Source of the DNA: Iodobacter sp. BJB302
GTDB taxonomy: Bacteria; Pseudomonadota; Gammaproteobacteria; Burkholderiales; Chitinibacteraceae
Direction of reading: 5' to 3'
Assembly (NCBI RefSeq): GCF_002735645.1
Contig: NZ_PDZG01000052.1
Coordinates: 1-32,660 of the forward strand
Length of the DNA stretch: 32,660 nucleotides
Each line of letters starts with the position of its first letter. Position 1 is the stretch's first letter. The position numbers and the translations under genes were made by a program. Below are positions 32,602 through 32,660 of this stretch, in pieces. Under the pieces are notes generated by a model. The model saw only the letters and a program-made list of their open reading frames with translations, ran no database searches and had not been told where the DNA came from.

Positions 32602-32660
32602 GCTCAATAGCCCGGTCGGGGTTCAATTGCACTTCATCTTGCCAGCTCCAGTTCCGAGTC
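32536..32660 (-). mobile_element. End of an insertion sequence with a transposase C-terminal fragment
   Basis: Kinase homology stops at 32535, and the next bases include TGTCAAGATAG, which looks like an IS terminus. On the minus strand a frame open from the window edge encodes TRNWSWQDEVQLNPDRAIEP... and stops at 32570-32572, within 40 nt of the junction. This is the usual distance between a transposase stop and the IS end. I cannot name the family; IS481- or IS21-like termini start similarly. The exact boundary (32536-32541) and target duplication are not resolvable from one end. Confidence 0.6.

Noticed and set aside
1-32660. CRISPR arrays, tRNA or rRNA genes
   Set aside because: No regularly spaced direct repeats and no tRNA- or rRNA-like segments were seen on reading.

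Overview
The window looks like a chromosomal segment of a Gram-negative betaproteobacterium of the Chromobacteriaceae type; an Iodobacter-like organism is my best guess. This is inference from gene content and protein style: OxyR, rubredoxin reductase, SpeG, Tdh/Kbl, a full glp set, a PEP-CTERM protein and a chitinase. No rRNA, tRNA or CRISPR array was seen. Both ends lie inside insertion-sequence remnants: an IS4-like transposase tail at the left and an unassigned IS end at the right. Each interrupts a host gene, so the window may be a contig bounded by repeats.

Layout. 1-1342: IS tail, the orphaned C-terminus of a chaperone-usher pilus usher, a spore-coat-U-type pilus subunit and a DUF1398-like protein. 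1432-7842: guaB, a patatin-like phospholipase, a translationally overlapping dsbB-oxyR pair, rubredoxin reductase and speG. 8041-11281 (minus strand): kbl then tdh (threonine to glycine), separated by a long imperfect inverted repeat, preceded by a PEP-CTERM protein. 11783-19795: a complete glycerol / glycerol-3-phosphate block: glpK-glpF-glpT and glpR on the minus strand, glpD-tpiA on the plus strand. It covers uptake, phosphorylation, oxidation to DHAP and isomerisation to GAP, with its own repressor. 20157-23760: a two-gene unit of a large leaderless cysteine-rich protein of unknown family and an exported monohaem c-type cytochrome.

23861-29293 is all on the minus strand and, by eye, becomes AT-rich from about 26.3 kb. 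In transcription order it holds an ECF-like sigma factor, an unlisted 49-residue ORF, a 154-residue unknown protein, a RhiA-like protein, a 135-residue single-membrane-segment protein and a GH18 chitinase without signal peptide. The chitinase closely resembles, from memory, the Chi1/Chi2 chitinases of the Yersinia entomophaga Tc toxin. An RBBP9-type serine hydrolase lies downstream. No TcA/B/C genes are in the window. This sigma factor / RhiA / membrane peptide / leaderless chitinase set, with the neighbouring cytochrome pair, is the best candidate for an undescribed accessory system. 29294-30255 holds only degenerate coding remnants. From 30256 a soluble hybrid histidine kinase runs until an IS cuts it within its second receiver domain.
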